Assembly (NCBI GenBank): GCA_900758845.1
Contig: CAAESW010000001.1
Coordinates: 1 to 64,000 of the forward strand
Length of the DNA: 64,000 bases
From: an uncultured Collinsella sp.
Lineage (GTDB): Bacteria > Actinomycetota > Coriobacteriia > Coriobacteriales > Coriobacteriaceae
Direction of reading: 5' to 3'
The notes beneath the pieces were generated by a model that was not told the DNA's origin, did not search any database, and saw only the letters and a list, made by a program, of their open reading frames with translations. Shown one piece after another: positions 41,304-50,397 of this stretch (position 1 is its first letter; every line of letters begins with the position of its first letter). Position numbers and translations under genes: made by a program.

Positions 41304-42467
41304 CTAATACAGGCCCGCCTTGCGAATGGCCTCGACAGCCAAAGCGATCTGGTCGGGCGGTAAGACCAGTGCCATACGCACGTGCCCCTCGCCCGAAGGG
41401 CCAAAGCTCGCGCCCGGCGTTACCACAACGCCGGCCTTCTCCATAAGCTCCTCGCAAAACGCCATAGAATCGGTGCGACCACCGGGAAGCTTGGCCCACA
41501 CAAACATAGAGCCATGCGCATTGGGACGCTCCCAGCCCAGGCCCTCAAGACCGTCGCACAGGGCATCGCGGCGCTCCTGGTACTTCAGACGCTGCGCCTC
41601 GACCTCATCGCGCGGACCGTTCAGGCAGGCGATGGCAGCCTTCTGGATCGGGAAGAACATACCGAAGTCGATCTGGCCGCGCAGCTTGGCAAAGGCCGAG
41701 ACCACATCCTCGCGACCGACCAAAAAGCCGATGCGTGCGCCGGTGACGTTAAACGACTTAGAGAGCGAGAAGAACTCCACGCCCACCTCGAGCGCGCCAG
41801 GGTACTGCAGGAAGCTGCCACCCGGCTCGCCGTCGAACACGATATCGGAGTAGGCATTGTCATGCACGATCAACAGATCATGCTCGCGGGCAAAGGCGAT
41901 AATCTCCTCGTAGACCTCGGGCGTGCCCACCGAGCCGACCGGGTTGGCGGGCAGCGACACGATCATATACTTGGCGCGATCGGCCACCTCGGGATCGATG
42001 CCCGCCACATAGGGCAGGTAATTGTGCTCGGCAACCAACGGATAGTACTCGAGCTTGGCATCGGCGATCTTGGCACCCGCCTCAAAGACCGGGTAACACG
42101 GATCGGGAACCAGAATGGTGTCACCCGGATCGAGCAGGGCCAGGCCCAAATGGCCCACGCCCTCCTGCGTGCCGTTGCACGACTGCACCATAGACGGCGT
42201 AATGCCCGAAACGCCAAAGCGGCGCTCATAGTAATCGCACACGGCTTGCTTGAGTTCGGGCAGGTCGCGCAGGGCATACTTCCACATCTCGGGATCTTGG
42301 GCTGCCTGCGTGAGCGCCTCGACCACATGGTCATACGGCTTAAAGTCGGGCGTGCCCACGCTCATGTTGTAAATGGTCTTGCCCTGAGCCTTCAGCGCGA
42401 GAAGCTTGTTGTTGAGCGAGGCGAAGACCTCCGCGCCAAAGCGGTCGAGACGCTGCGATGCCTGCAT
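41304..42467 (-). CDS. Class I/II aminotransferase, candidate for N-acetyl-DAP synthesis
   Basis: A 387-residue fold-type I PLP aminotransferase. The PLP lysine is in FSLSKSFNVTGARIGF; other marks are SCNGTQEGVGHLGLALLDPGD, LPANPVG and the final arginine region GEGHVRMALVL. Sequence style is close to PatA/YugH-like and LL-DAP aminotransferase-like proteins. Given DapH 4 kb away and no other aminotransferase in the window, a role on N-acetyl-2-amino-6-oxopimelate is possible. AAAGG precedes ATG 42467. Aspartate or aromatic amino-acid use cannot be excluded. Confidence 0.85.
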   Translation of the reverse strand: MQASQRLDRFGAEVFASLNNKLLALKAQGKTIYNMSVGTPDFKPYDHVVEALTQAAQDPEMWKYALRDLPELKQAVCDYYERRFGVSGITPSMVQSCNGTQEGVGHLGLALLDPGDTILVPDPCYPVFEAGAKIADAKLEYYPLVAEHNYLPYVAGIDPEVADRAKYMIVSLPANPVGSVGTPEVYEEIIAFAREHDLLIVHDNAYSDIVFDGEPGGSFLQYPGALEVGVEFFSLSKSFNVTGARIGFLVGREDVVSAFAKLRGQIDFGMFFPIQKAAIACLNGPRDEVEAQRLKYQERRDALCDGLEGLGWERPNAHGSMFVWAKLPGGRTDSMAFCEELMEKAGVVVTPGASFGPSGEGHVRMALVLPPDQIALAVEAIRKAGLY

Positions 42468-42585
42468 GGTGCCACCTTTCGATATAAAAAACGCGGCGCT
42501 CCGACAAGAGCGCCGCGCGATACGGGCCATCAGATTGCAAAAGTGTAACGCTTGCAACCCCCGTATTGGTTCAATTTAGCCAACC

Positions 42586-44565
42586 TTAGTCAACTGGATT
42601 GAGCGCGTCGATCTGCGCAAGCCACAGACGCGAGCTGGCGTCACTCGGCATACGCCAATCGCCGCGCGGGCTGAGCGTCACCGAGCCCACCTTGGGACCA
42701 TCGGGCAGGCAGCTGCGCTTAAACTGCTGGGCAAAGAAGCGACGGTAGAACGTACGTAGCCACGTGTGGACGGTCTCAGCGTCGTAGACGCCCTCGAAGC
42801 TCTTGAGCGCCATGCGGTAGATCTTGCCCGGCTCAAAGCCAAAACGCAGCAGGTAGTAGAGGAAGTAGTCGTGCAACTCGTACGGGCCCACCAAATCCTC
42901 GGTCTTCTGCGCAATCTCGCCGTCGCCCGTGGGCGGCAGAAGCTCGGGGGACACCGGCGTATCGAGGATATCGAGCAAGACCTCGGCAATGCGCCCGCCA
43001 AAGACATCGGCGGCATAGCGTACCAGATGGCGCACAAGCGTCTTGGGCACGCTCGCGTTGACGGCGTACATGCTCATGTGGTCGCCGTTATAGGTAGCCC
43101 AGCCGAGCGCCAGCTCCGACAGGTCGCCCGTGCCAATGACAAAACCGCCAGCCTGGTTGGCCAGATCCATCAGAATCTGCGTACGCTCGCGCGCCTGGCT
43201 GTTCTCGTAGGTCACGTCCTGCACAGCTGGATCATGCTCAATGTCCTTGAAGTGCTGCTCCACAGCCGCGTGGATCGAAACCTCGCGGAAGCTCACACCC
43301 AGGTCGCGAGCGAGCGACTCGGCATTCGACTTGGTGCGATGCGTCGTGCCAAAGCCGGGCATGGACACGGCTGTGATACCAGTGCGCGGCAGGCCCAAGG
43401 CGTCGAACGCACGCACGGTCACGAGGAGCGCCAGCGTGGAATCGAGGCCGCCCGAAAGGCCGATGACGGCCGCCTTGGTGCCCGTATGGGCAAGGCGGGT
43501 CTTGAGGCCGGCGGTCTGCAGGTCGAGGATCGTCTCGCAACGCTCAGCCAGGTCACCATGGTCGGCAGGCACGAAGGGCGCGCGGGGGAAGACACGGTCG
43601 ATGTCGAGCGCATCGCGCAGGACAGGTTCTTCGGCCAGCACGCCCTCAAACGAAAACTCAACGGTCGTGGCCTCCGGCGCATCGTCGGTGCGCGCCCACG
43701 TCGTCGAGCGACGGCGCTCGGCAACCAGGCGGTCAAGGTCAACGTCGGCGATGGCCATATCGCAGGTAAGCAGTTTGGTGGCGGCGAGCTTGGAGCCATT
43801 TTCGTAGATAAGGTTCTCGCCCGCAAAGACCATGTCGGTCGTGGACTCGCCCTCGCTCGCGTCCGCGTAGGCATAGGCGCAGTACAGGCGTGCGCTCTGG
43901 TTAGAGATGAGGCTGCGGCGGTAATCCGCCTTACCGATAATCTCGTCCGAAGCCGACGGATTGAGGATCACCGTCGCACCGGCAAGCGCCATCTCGGTCG
44001 AAGGGGGCGCCGGCACCCACAGGTCCTCGCAGACTTCAACGCCCAGCACCATATCCTCGGCACCCTCATCACAGCAGCGGTAGACAAGCCCCGAACCCAG
44101 CGGAACCGGACCCTGACCGGCAAATTCAACCCACACGGGATCCGCAGGCGACGGAGCAAACCAGCGACGCTCATAGAACTCGCCATAGTTGGGCAGATAC
44201 TTCTTGGCCGTGAGGCCCAAAAGCTCGCCCGCGCAGCACACGGCGGCACAGTTGTAGATATTCTCGGCAACCGCAACGGGAAGACCGATGGTAAAGACGA
44301 TCGGCAGCTCACGGGTTTCATCGAGGATATGCACCAGAGCAGCCTCGCAGGCATGCAGCAGTGTGCGATTATGGAACAGATCGGCCGCGGTATAGCCAGT
44401 CAGATTAAGCTCGGGCAACACCAACGCGCGAACGCCACGCCCGGCAGCATCGCGAACAGCCGCCAGCGCAACCTCGGCATTGCCCTCGACATCGGCCACG
44501 CGAATCTGCGGCGACGCCACCGCCACACGCAAAAAGCCATCAGACTGAGAAAGGTGAAGATTCAT
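42586..44565 (-). CDS. nadE: Glutamine-dependent NAD+ synthetase
   Basis: Makes NAD+ from deamido-NAD using glutamine-derived ammonia. A 659-residue two-domain enzyme: an N-terminal nitrilase-like glutaminase with the Glu-Lys-Cys triad (LPELNLTGY; KKYLPNYGEFYE; VEVCEDLWVP), then the synthetase domain with the P-loop GLSGGLDSTLALLV and TGDLSELALGWATY. The length fits this class (about 640-680). A leftward single gene; the aminotransferase follows after 118 bases. Confidence 0.96.
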   Translation of the reverse strand: MNLHLSQSDGFLRVAVASPQIRVADVEGNAEVALAAVRDAAGRGVRALVLPELNLTGYTAADLFHNRTLLHACEAALVHILDETRELPIVFTIGLPVAVAENIYNCAAVCCAGELLGLTAKKYLPNYGEFYERRWFAPSPADPVWVEFAGQGPVPLGSGLVYRCCDEGAEDMVLGVEVCEDLWVPAPPSTEMALAGATVILNPSASDEIIGKADYRRSLISNQSARLYCAYAYADASEGESTTDMVFAGENLIYENGSKLAATKLLTCDMAIADVDLDRLVAERRRSTTWARTDDAPEATTVEFSFEGVLAEEPVLRDALDIDRVFPRAPFVPADHGDLAERCETILDLQTAGLKTRLAHTGTKAAVIGLSGGLDSTLALLVTVRAFDALGLPRTGITAVSMPGFGTTHRTKSNAESLARDLGVSFREVSIHAAVEQHFKDIEHDPAVQDVTYENSQARERTQILMDLANQAGGFVIGTGDLSELALGWATYNGDHMSMYAVNASVPKTLVRHLVRYAADVFGGRIAEVLLDILDTPVSPELLPPTGDGEIAQKTEDLVGPYELHDYFLYYLLRFGFEPGKIYRMALKSFEGVYDAETVHTWLRTFYRRFFAQQFKRSCLPDGPKVGSVTLSPRGDWRMPSDASSRLWLAQIDALNPVD

Positions 44566-44768
44566 AAGAATGCTCCCGTGCGTAAACGCTATTCAACACA
44601 ATTAGCAAGCCCTATTGTAGTTCAACCGCCGGGTGGAACCGCATCCCACCAACTTGGTGAGCAATTGATGAGTTGATGGTATCTGTTAAATGTCACGTAC
44701 GATTCACATCTGGTGGGTACCCTGATGGCTACACGAAACGAAGCAGATTTACACCGGGAGGACCCCGT

Positions 44769-45722
44769 ATGACAACCAAGTACACCGACGCGCCGCGCAC
44801 GCGCGTCATGACGCCGGCATCGCTCAACAACGGCGTGCACGAGAACCATTCCATCGGACAGACCATGGCCATCGCGCCCAAAAAGGGCCTGTTCGACGAC
44901 ATTTCCATTCCCCAGATCATCGCCGGCGCCGCAGCTGCTGCCACGAGCGTCGCGCTTGCCTCCAAGATTGGTATCGCTGGTTCAGTAATTGGTGCCGCCG
45001 TGAGCTCGGTCATCACCGTTGTGTCCTCGCAGGTCTACCGCCACTTTATCTCTGCCAGCGCCGAAGCAATCAAGGGCACGCATGCCGCTGTCGACTACCC
45101 TGCCGGCGCCTACGAGCCCGTTGAGCCCGATGTCGAGGAGCACCTAGGTGGCGCCGCGACCACGCAGGAAATGCGCCAGGTTGCGGGACGCGCGACCACG
45201 GCGCGCGTCGCCCCTAACAGCCTACGTGCCAAGGCCGCGGCAGAGCGCAGCCAGACGCAAAAGAAGGTCATCGTCTTCTCGATCGCCATCGCCATCGTCG
45301 CAGTCATCGCCTGCGCTGGCGCCATCCTTATCACCACTGCTGGTGAGGGTCTGGGCGAGCGTCCCGAGCCAATCCTGTCGTCGCGCACGACCGAGAGCGA
45401 TGCAAATGGCGACACCCAGTCGCAAGATCAGCAGGCACAGGCGGACGGCACGCAAGACAGTTCTACCTCTACCGATTCGTCCTCGAACACCCAAAACCAA
45501 TCGCAGGGCACCGATTCCTCTACGGCCAACAGTGGCACGCCGTCCGGCACGACCGACTCAAGCCAAACGACTGACGGTTCACAGCCAAGCACGGGAGGCC
45601 AGACGAGCGACACCACGTCGGGAACGGGCTCAGCAGACAGTAGCAACACCAACAGCTCGAGCGGAACCGCGTCCGGCACGGCATCTGACAACTCGAGCCA
45701 AGGCACGGCATCGGGCAACTAA
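44769..45722 (+). CDS. Membrane protein with a long Ser/Thr/Gly-rich tail
   Basis: A 317-residue protein of unknown function. A polar start is followed by a small-residue hydrophobic region (about 50-90, Ala/Val/Ser-rich), an acidic middle, and one clear membrane span (VIVFSIAIAIVAVIACAGAILIT, about 163-188). The last 115 residues are almost only Ser, Thr, Gly, Gln, Asn and Asp, a disordered exterior tail. GGGAGG precedes ATG 44769. The layout suggests a surface or stalk protein, but no domain is recognised. Confidence 0.75.
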   Translation: MTTKYTDAPRTRVMTPASLNNGVHENHSIGQTMAIAPKKGLFDDISIPQIIAGAAAAATSVALASKIGIAGSVIGAAVSSVITVVSSQVYRHFISASAEAIKGTHAAVDYPAGAYEPVEPDVEEHLGGAATTQEMRQVAGRATTARVAPNSLRAKAAAERSQTQKKVIVFSIAIAIVAVIACAGAILITTAGEGLGERPEPILSSRTTESDANGDTQSQDQQAQADGTQDSSTSTDSSSNTQNQSQGTDSSTANSGTPSGTTDSSQTTDGSQPSTGGQTSDTTSGTGSADSSNTNSSSGTASGTASDNSSQGTASGN

Positions 45723-45862
45723 GCACATTTGCCTCTCATAGATAACCGACCTGTACAACGGGCGCGAATCGAAAGCGGTTCGCGCCCGTTTGCCTTGGGC
45801 GCCGCCATGGCGAACGCCATGCGATGGTAAGATGCTTTACATGTGTAAAGAGGAGATTTGCC

Positions 45863-47164
45863 ATGAGCAAGACAATAGTTAGGCCCACGCTTTCGCTGGG
45901 CAACCACATCTATCTGTATCGCCTGCTGCGCGATGCGATTGGATGTGGCAAGCAAACGTTTATGACGCAGGTCGAGGAGGCGCTCGCCGCTGGCGACATG
46001 ACCGCTTATGACCTGGGCTTCGAGTCCACGCGCGAGCTGCTCGAGGAGCTTGACGACTGCATTAAGCTGACCGTCTTTAAAGGCGGCCGCCTGTATGCCA
46101 CGGTCATCGCCAACGAGGCCTGGGATGCTGCGCTTGCCAAGGGCGAGGACAAGCCCAAGACCGCCAAGGGCGCCAAGCAGTCCTACAAAAAGAAAAAGCG
46201 CGGTGAGAAGGACCTCAAGGCCGTGCGCCCCAAGCACGTTAAGCGTCCCGAGCCCGAAGCCATGGTTGAAGCCGCGCCGGAACCCGAGCCCGAGACAGAG
46301 ATCGAAGTTGCTATTGAGGTAACGGCAGAAGCCGAAACCGAAATCGCCGCCACGACCGATTCCGAAGTCATATCCGAGCAGGAAGCCACTGTGGAGCTCA
46401 ACGAAGCTCCCAAGTCGACAACCGAAGAAGCCGCTGACCAACCCGAGCCGTCTGCGTTCCAAAACAGCGATGTCTTTGGCGACGAGGCCGAGGACGATCA
46501 GTCCGACGAGCCCGCAGATCAAGACGCTACCGAGTCGACACCGGAGCCCGAGACGCCGCAGCCCGCCATCTCGCTCACGGTCGTCTATGACCCCGAGAAC
46601 GCCAACGCCGGCATCACCACCATGGCATCCACGCCCATCGAGGCAAAGTCGAGCGTCGAGAATGAGAACGCGACGCAGGTTGAGCTCGACACCGCGACCG
46701 CAAACGCACCCGCCATCGTCGAGTCTGCAGATTCCGCGGCGATGCCAAAGGTGGGCACCGAATCAGTGCTCGGCACCGAACCCGTACCCGTCGTCGAGGT
46801 GACGCCCGTCAATGAGCAGGCCTTCGCACCGGCGATGGTACCGACCCCCGCACCCGTAGCGCCCGCCATCCCCGAGGACTTCCCCATCGATTTCGCAACC
46901 GAGGTCTTCTGCCCCGGCCCGTTGCTACACCAGCTGTCGACCTATCTCCCCTACGGCGCCGATACCCTCGGCATTGTCGGCGAGTACTACTGGATCGCCC
47001 GCGAGCGCGGTACCATCGAGGCCGCGCGAAACCGCGCAAGCTTCCCCCTGCGCTACACGCAGGCCGGCGAGCGTCGCGAGGTTGCCGTGCGCATCCGCCG
47101 CAACACCACCGGTGGTCTCGGATCCACCTGGGTCATCGATAAAGTCGAAGAACCCGAGCAGTAA
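45863..47164 (+). CDS. Hypothetical protein with LOTUS-like start and acidic linker
   Basis: A 433-residue protein. Residues 1-95 form a compact domain (GKQTFMTQVEEALAAG, DLGFESTRELLEELDD, IKLTVFKGGRLYATV) reminiscent of a small winged-helix such as LOTUS/OST-HTH. A basic patch (about 105-130, KKKKRGEKD) follows, then about 220 residues of Glu/Pro/Ala/Thr-rich linker, and a second folded domain (about 355-430, FPIDFATEVFCPGPLLHQLSTYLPYG and onward). GAGGAG precedes ATG 45863. It could be an RNA- or DNA-binding scaffold; this is a guess from the basic patch and domain feel. Confidence 0.72.
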   Translation: MSKTIVRPTLSLGNHIYLYRLLRDAIGCGKQTFMTQVEEALAAGDMTAYDLGFESTRELLEELDDCIKLTVFKGGRLYATVIANEAWDAALAKGEDKPKTAKGAKQSYKKKKRGEKDLKAVRPKHVKRPEPEAMVEAAPEPEPETEIEVAIEVTAEAETEIAATTDSEVISEQEATVELNEAPKSTTEEAADQPEPSAFQNSDVFGDEAEDDQSDEPADQDATESTPEPETPQPAISLTVVYDPENANAGITTMASTPIEAKSSVENENATQVELDTATANAPAIVESADSAAMPKVGTESVLGTEPVPVVEVTPVNEQAFAPAMVPTPAPVAPAIPEDFPIDFATEVFCPGPLLHQLSTYLPYGADTLGIVGEYYWIARERGTIEAARNRASFPLRYTQAGERREVAVRIRRNTTGGLGSTWVIDKVEEPEQ

Positions 47165-47168
47165 CGAC

Positions 47169-47210
47169 AAACGGCTCAAATCCAAATCAGGATTTGAGCC
47201 GTTTTTATTT
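47169..47210 (+). terminator. Terminator of the 45863 gene
   Basis: A 15-bp perfect stem (47169-47183 with 47190-47204; AAACGGCTCAAATCC) followed by TTATTT, directly after the stop codon. Confidence 0.9.
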
Positions 47211-47235
47211 GTTGATGTTGCGTAACCAACAGCGA

Positions 47236-47335
47236 GCGGACCGCAAGTGCGCCAGGTTGCCGTGAAAGAGGAGCGACGCGTACTTCGGTACGCGAGCGAC
47301 GGCTTGAACGGCAAGATGGGGTGCTTGCGACCCGC
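47236..47335 (+). repeat. Structured repeat E2, copy b
   Basis: Third E2 copy. The outer helix GCGG-AC-CGCAAG pairs with CTTGCG-AC-CCGC. Middle helix TTGCCGT (47257-47263) with ACGGCAA (47308-47314). Inner hairpin CGCGTAC-TTCG-GTACGCG has a classic UUCG tetraloop. GAAAGAG and GAGCGACG are conserved. It lies between converging genes and beside the GTTACGCGG hairpin (47349-47375) that follows ettA. Confidence 0.78.
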
Positions 47336-47348
47336 GCAGCGTCGAGCA

Positions 47349-47375
47349 GTTACGCGGTTTGGAAAACCGCGTAAC
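47349..47375 (-). terminator. GTTACGCGG hairpin after ettA
   Basis: GTTACGCGGTTT (47349-47360) pairs with AAACCGCGTAAC (47364-47375) with a three-base loop, three bases beyond the ettA stop. It is nearly identical to the hairpin after rnd. Confidence 0.5.
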
Positions 47376-47378
47376 GAT

Positions 47379-49058
47379 CTAGTCGCGCGTCAGCTTACGG
47401 TGAATACGATGCGGCTGGGCTGCGTCCTCGCCAAGGCGCTCGATACGGTTGACCTGATAGGCCTCAAAGTTGCCCTCAAACCAATACCAGTTGCCCGGGT
47501 TCTCGTCGGTGCCTTCCCACGCCAGGATGTGCGTGGCGACGCGGTCCAGGAACATACGGTCGTGGCTAATGACCACCGAACAGCCCGGGAACTCGAGCAG
47601 CGCCGCCTCGAGCGAGGACAGCGTCTCGACGTCGAGGTCGTTCGTGGGCTCGTCAAGGAGCAGCAGGTTGCCGCCCTGCTTGAGCGTGAGCGCCAGGTTC
47701 AGACGGTTACGCTCGCCACCGGAGAGTACGCCAGCGCGCTTCTGCTGGTCCTGGCCCTTAAAGCCAAAGCTCGCCACATAAGCGCGGCTGGGGACCTCGG
47801 TCTCGCCCACCATCATGTGGTCCAGGCCATCCGAGACGACCTCCCACAGGTTCTTATCGGGGTCGATGCCGGAACGGTTCTGGTCGACGTAAGAAATCTT
47901 GACGGTCTCGCCCACCTCGAGCTCGCCCGAAGTCAGCGGCTCCAGGCCCACGATGGTCTTGAACAGCGTGGTCTTGCCCACACCGTTGGGGCCGATGACA
48001 CCCACGATACCGTTGCGCGGCAGGGTGAACGATAGGTCGTCGATGAGCACACGGCCATCGAACTCCTTGTGCAGGTGATGAGCCTCGAGCACCTTGTTGC
48101 CCAGACGCGGGCCCACGGGGATGCGGATGTCGGTCCAGTCGAGCTTCTGGCTTGCGCGGGCCTCGGCCTCCATCTCCTCGTAACGAGCCAGACGGGCCTT
48201 GTTCTTGGCCTGGCGAGCCTTGGGCGAGCTGCGTACCCACTCGAGCTCGGCCTCCATGCGCTTGGCGAGCTTGGCGTCGCGGTTGCCCTGCGCCTCGATA
48301 CGGGCGGCCTTGGTCTCCAGATACGTGGAGTAGTTGCCCTTGTAGGGATAAAGGTGACCGCGGTCGACCTCGCAGATCCACTCGGCAACGTTATCCAGGA
48401 AGTAGCGATCGTGCGTGACGGCAAGCACCGCGCCCTGGTAGTTGTGCAGGAAGTGCTCGAGCCACAGGATCGATTCGGCGTCCAGGTGGTTCGTGGGCTC
48501 GTCGAGCAGCAGCAGGTCGGGAGCCTCGAGCAGCAGCTTGCACAGGGCCACGCGACGGCGCTCGCCGCCGGAAAGTACGTTGACCGGCATGTCGGAATCG
48601 GGCAGCTGCAGGGCGTCCATGGCCTGGCCGAGCTTGGAATCGATATCCCAGCCGTCGGCGGCGTCGATCTCGTCCTGGAGCCTGCCCATCTCGGCCATGA
48701 GGGCGTCCATGTCGCAATCCGGGTCGCACATCTCCTCGCCGATCTTATTGAAGCGATCGACCTTGGCGATCATATCGCCAAACGCCATGCGCACGTTCTC
48801 GATGACGGTCTTGTCGTCGTCGAGCGGCGGCTCCTGCTGCAGGATGCCCACAGTGTAGCCGGGGGTGAGCCTGGCATCGCCGTTGGAGACCTCCTCGATG
48901 CCGGCCATAATCTTGAGCAGGGTCGACTTACCCATGCCGTTGGGACCCACGACGCCGATCTTGGCACCGGGGTAGAAGCTCAGGGTCACGTCGTCAAGGA
49001 TTACCTTGTCGCCATGGGCCTTGCGAGCCTGATACATCTGGTAGATAAACTCCGCCAT
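47379..49058 (-). CDS. ettA: Energy-dependent translational throttle protein EttA (ABC-F)
   Basis: A 559-residue ABC-F protein with two ATPase domains and no membrane part. Domain 1: GPNGMGKS, LSGGERRRVA, LLLLDEPTNHLD. Domain 2: GPNGVGKT, LSGGERNRLN, LLLLDEPTNDLD. The inserted arm and the linker between domains (AEARASQKLDW) match EttA, which binds the ribosome E site and gates translation in response to energy charge. Housekeeping gene with length typical for the family. Confidence 0.93.
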   Translation of the reverse strand: MAEFIYQMYQARKAHGDKVILDDVTLSFYPGAKIGVVGPNGMGKSTLLKIMAGIEEVSNGDARLTPGYTVGILQQEPPLDDDKTVIENVRMAFGDMIAKVDRFNKIGEEMCDPDCDMDALMAEMGRLQDEIDAADGWDIDSKLGQAMDALQLPDSDMPVNVLSGGERRRVALCKLLLEAPDLLLLDEPTNHLDAESILWLEHFLHNYQGAVLAVTHDRYFLDNVAEWICEVDRGHLYPYKGNYSTYLETKAARIEAQGNRDAKLAKRMEAELEWVRSSPKARQAKNKARLARYEEMEAEARASQKLDWTDIRIPVGPRLGNKVLEAHHLHKEFDGRVLIDDLSFTLPRNGIVGVIGPNGVGKTTLFKTIVGLEPLTSGELEVGETVKISYVDQNRSGIDPDKNLWEVVSDGLDHMMVGETEVPSRAYVASFGFKGQDQQKRAGVLSGGERNRLNLALTLKQGGNLLLLDEPTNDLDVETLSSLEAALLEFPGCSVVISHDRMFLDRVATHILAWEGTDENPGNWYWFEGNFEAYQVNRIERLGEDAAQPHRIHRKLTRD

Positions 49059-49242
49059 ATGCCTGTTCTATCCTTTCTACCTGCTGTTTCCCTATTCTTG
49101 TTTCGCTTTAGTGGAAACGAAATGAAAAAACCAGCTCTGAAACGTAACGAAAAAGGGGCATGGTTGCCCACACCCCCTAATACTACCTGGGAAAAGTCCC
49201 CCGGAACATACTATGAACTGCGTACGCTAGTTTTCCGCAACC

Positions 49243-49947
49243 TTAACGAGCGACTCGCTGCGATTTGCGCCACAACAGATACGAGTAGACGTAGACGGCT
49301 CCAACCGAACCAAACGCCAGAACCGCAATCACCGCGGCGACGACTTCACTCGAAAGCACGCTGCCCGCCACGCCCATCACAATCAGGCCAATACCCAGCA
49401 CCATAAAGCAGGCGCCGCCAAAACGCTGCGTACGGCGCCAGTTCTCGGGATCGGCAAGCGCCCAGGGTGTCTTGATACCGAGCGTATAGTTCTGCTTCAC
49501 ACGCGGCAAGTAGTTGCCTACGCCGATGAACAGCAAACCGACAACACCGGAAATCAGCACGTTAACCGAACCGACCGCCGACACCACGCCCCAGACCGTA
49601 AGCTCTCCCAGCCAGCTTATGGCGCACATGAACAAGGTGAAGGCGATTACGAAGCCCTGGTAGAACTTGCCCGAGGTTCGATATGCCTCACCTTTGGGGT
49701 CGATGCGCGGCACCATGCGGAACATTGCGAGAAGCGCCAGAGGCAGCACGCCGAGCGCGGAGGCCATCCAGTTAGGGCCCCAACCGTCGACGGCGCCGTT
49801 CGCGCCCCAGTGCGTGGGAATCTGCGTAGGCAAGCTCGGCATCACCATGAGGTGCGCTACGACATTGGCGACGCACAGAGCGACCAGCGCAATCCACACG
49901 CGCGACGATACCCCCGTGGGGTGAATGCCCTTGTTTTCGTTATTCAT
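49243..49947 (-). CDS. SdpI-like immunity/membrane protein
   Basis: A 234-residue membrane protein. The N-terminal DUF1648-type region has the LPTQIPTHWGANGAVDGWGP block, and SdpI-type segments with NYTLGIKTPWALADPENWRRTQR follow. Six or so hydrophobic spans. In Bacillus, SdpI protects against the SdpC toxin and sequesters the SdpR repressor at the membrane. It overlaps the ArsR-type regulator upstream by eight bases, the same arrangement. No SdpC toxin gene is nearby. Confidence 0.88.
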   Translation of the reverse strand: MNNENKGIHPTGVSSRVWIALVALCVANVVAHLMVMPSLPTQIPTHWGANGAVDGWGPNWMASALGVLPLALLAMFRMVPRIDPKGEAYRTSGKFYQGFVIAFTLFMCAISWLGELTVWGVVSAVGSVNVLISGVVGLLFIGVGNYLPRVKQNYTLGIKTPWALADPENWRRTQRFGGACFMVLGIGLIVMGVAGSVLSSEVVAAVIAVLAFGSVGAVYVYSYLLWRKSQRVAR

Positions 49948-50218
49948 CCTTATCACCTTCAGTGTTTGTAAAGCCCATAAACCAGCCAATTAAATCCTGC
50001 ATGACGGTGGTGTTTAAGCTGTATACGATGTTTTGGCCATGGCGCTCGTCGGTCACCAACCCGGCGTTTTTGAGCGTCGCCAAGTGATGGCTCAGCGACG
50101 GCTTACTGATATCGAAATGCTCGGCAAGCTCCCCCGCCGTGCAATTGCCCTCGCGCAGCAACTCCAAAATGCGCCGTCGCGTTGGATCGGCAAGCGCCTT
50201 AAAACCCTCTCCCGGCAT
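49940..50218 (-). CDS. ArsR-family regulator, SdpR type
   Basis: A 92-residue winged-helix repressor with FKALADPTRRRILELLREG and SKPSLSHHLATLKNAGLV, the recognition helix. It lacks the metal-binding cysteine motif of classical ArsR, matching SdpR-like autorepressors. ATG 50218 follows GGAGG. Its end overlaps the SdpI-like gene by eight bases, forming an autoregulated pair likely released from repression when SdpI captures it. Confidence 0.88.
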   Translation of the reverse strand: MPGEGFKALADPTRRRILELLREGNCTAGELAEHFDISKPSLSHHLATLKNAGLVTDERHGQNIVYSLNTTVMQDLIGWFMGFTNTEGDKDE

Positions 50219-50397
50219 AAGACCTCCTCTCATCATCTCTCATGACGTGCACACTATACTCGATATTTAGATGTTTGTCTAACTATCTAATCGCAATGCT
50301 TCAAACCACATCAAAGCAAACGCCATCGCAACCTATGGGCGATTACCTATAATGGCGATAGCTAAAACACGATTCGCTTCCCCATCGGAGGATATCT

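Noticed and set aside
42766..44676. A 636-codon plus-strand frame opposite nadE
   Set aside because: Low-complexity antisense frame; nadE on the other strand has all catalytic motifs.
44600..44720. Inverted GGGTGGAACC/CCCACC stretch upstream of the Ser/Thr-rich membrane protein as a riboswitch
   Set aside because: The pairing is short and no known aptamer consensus is present.
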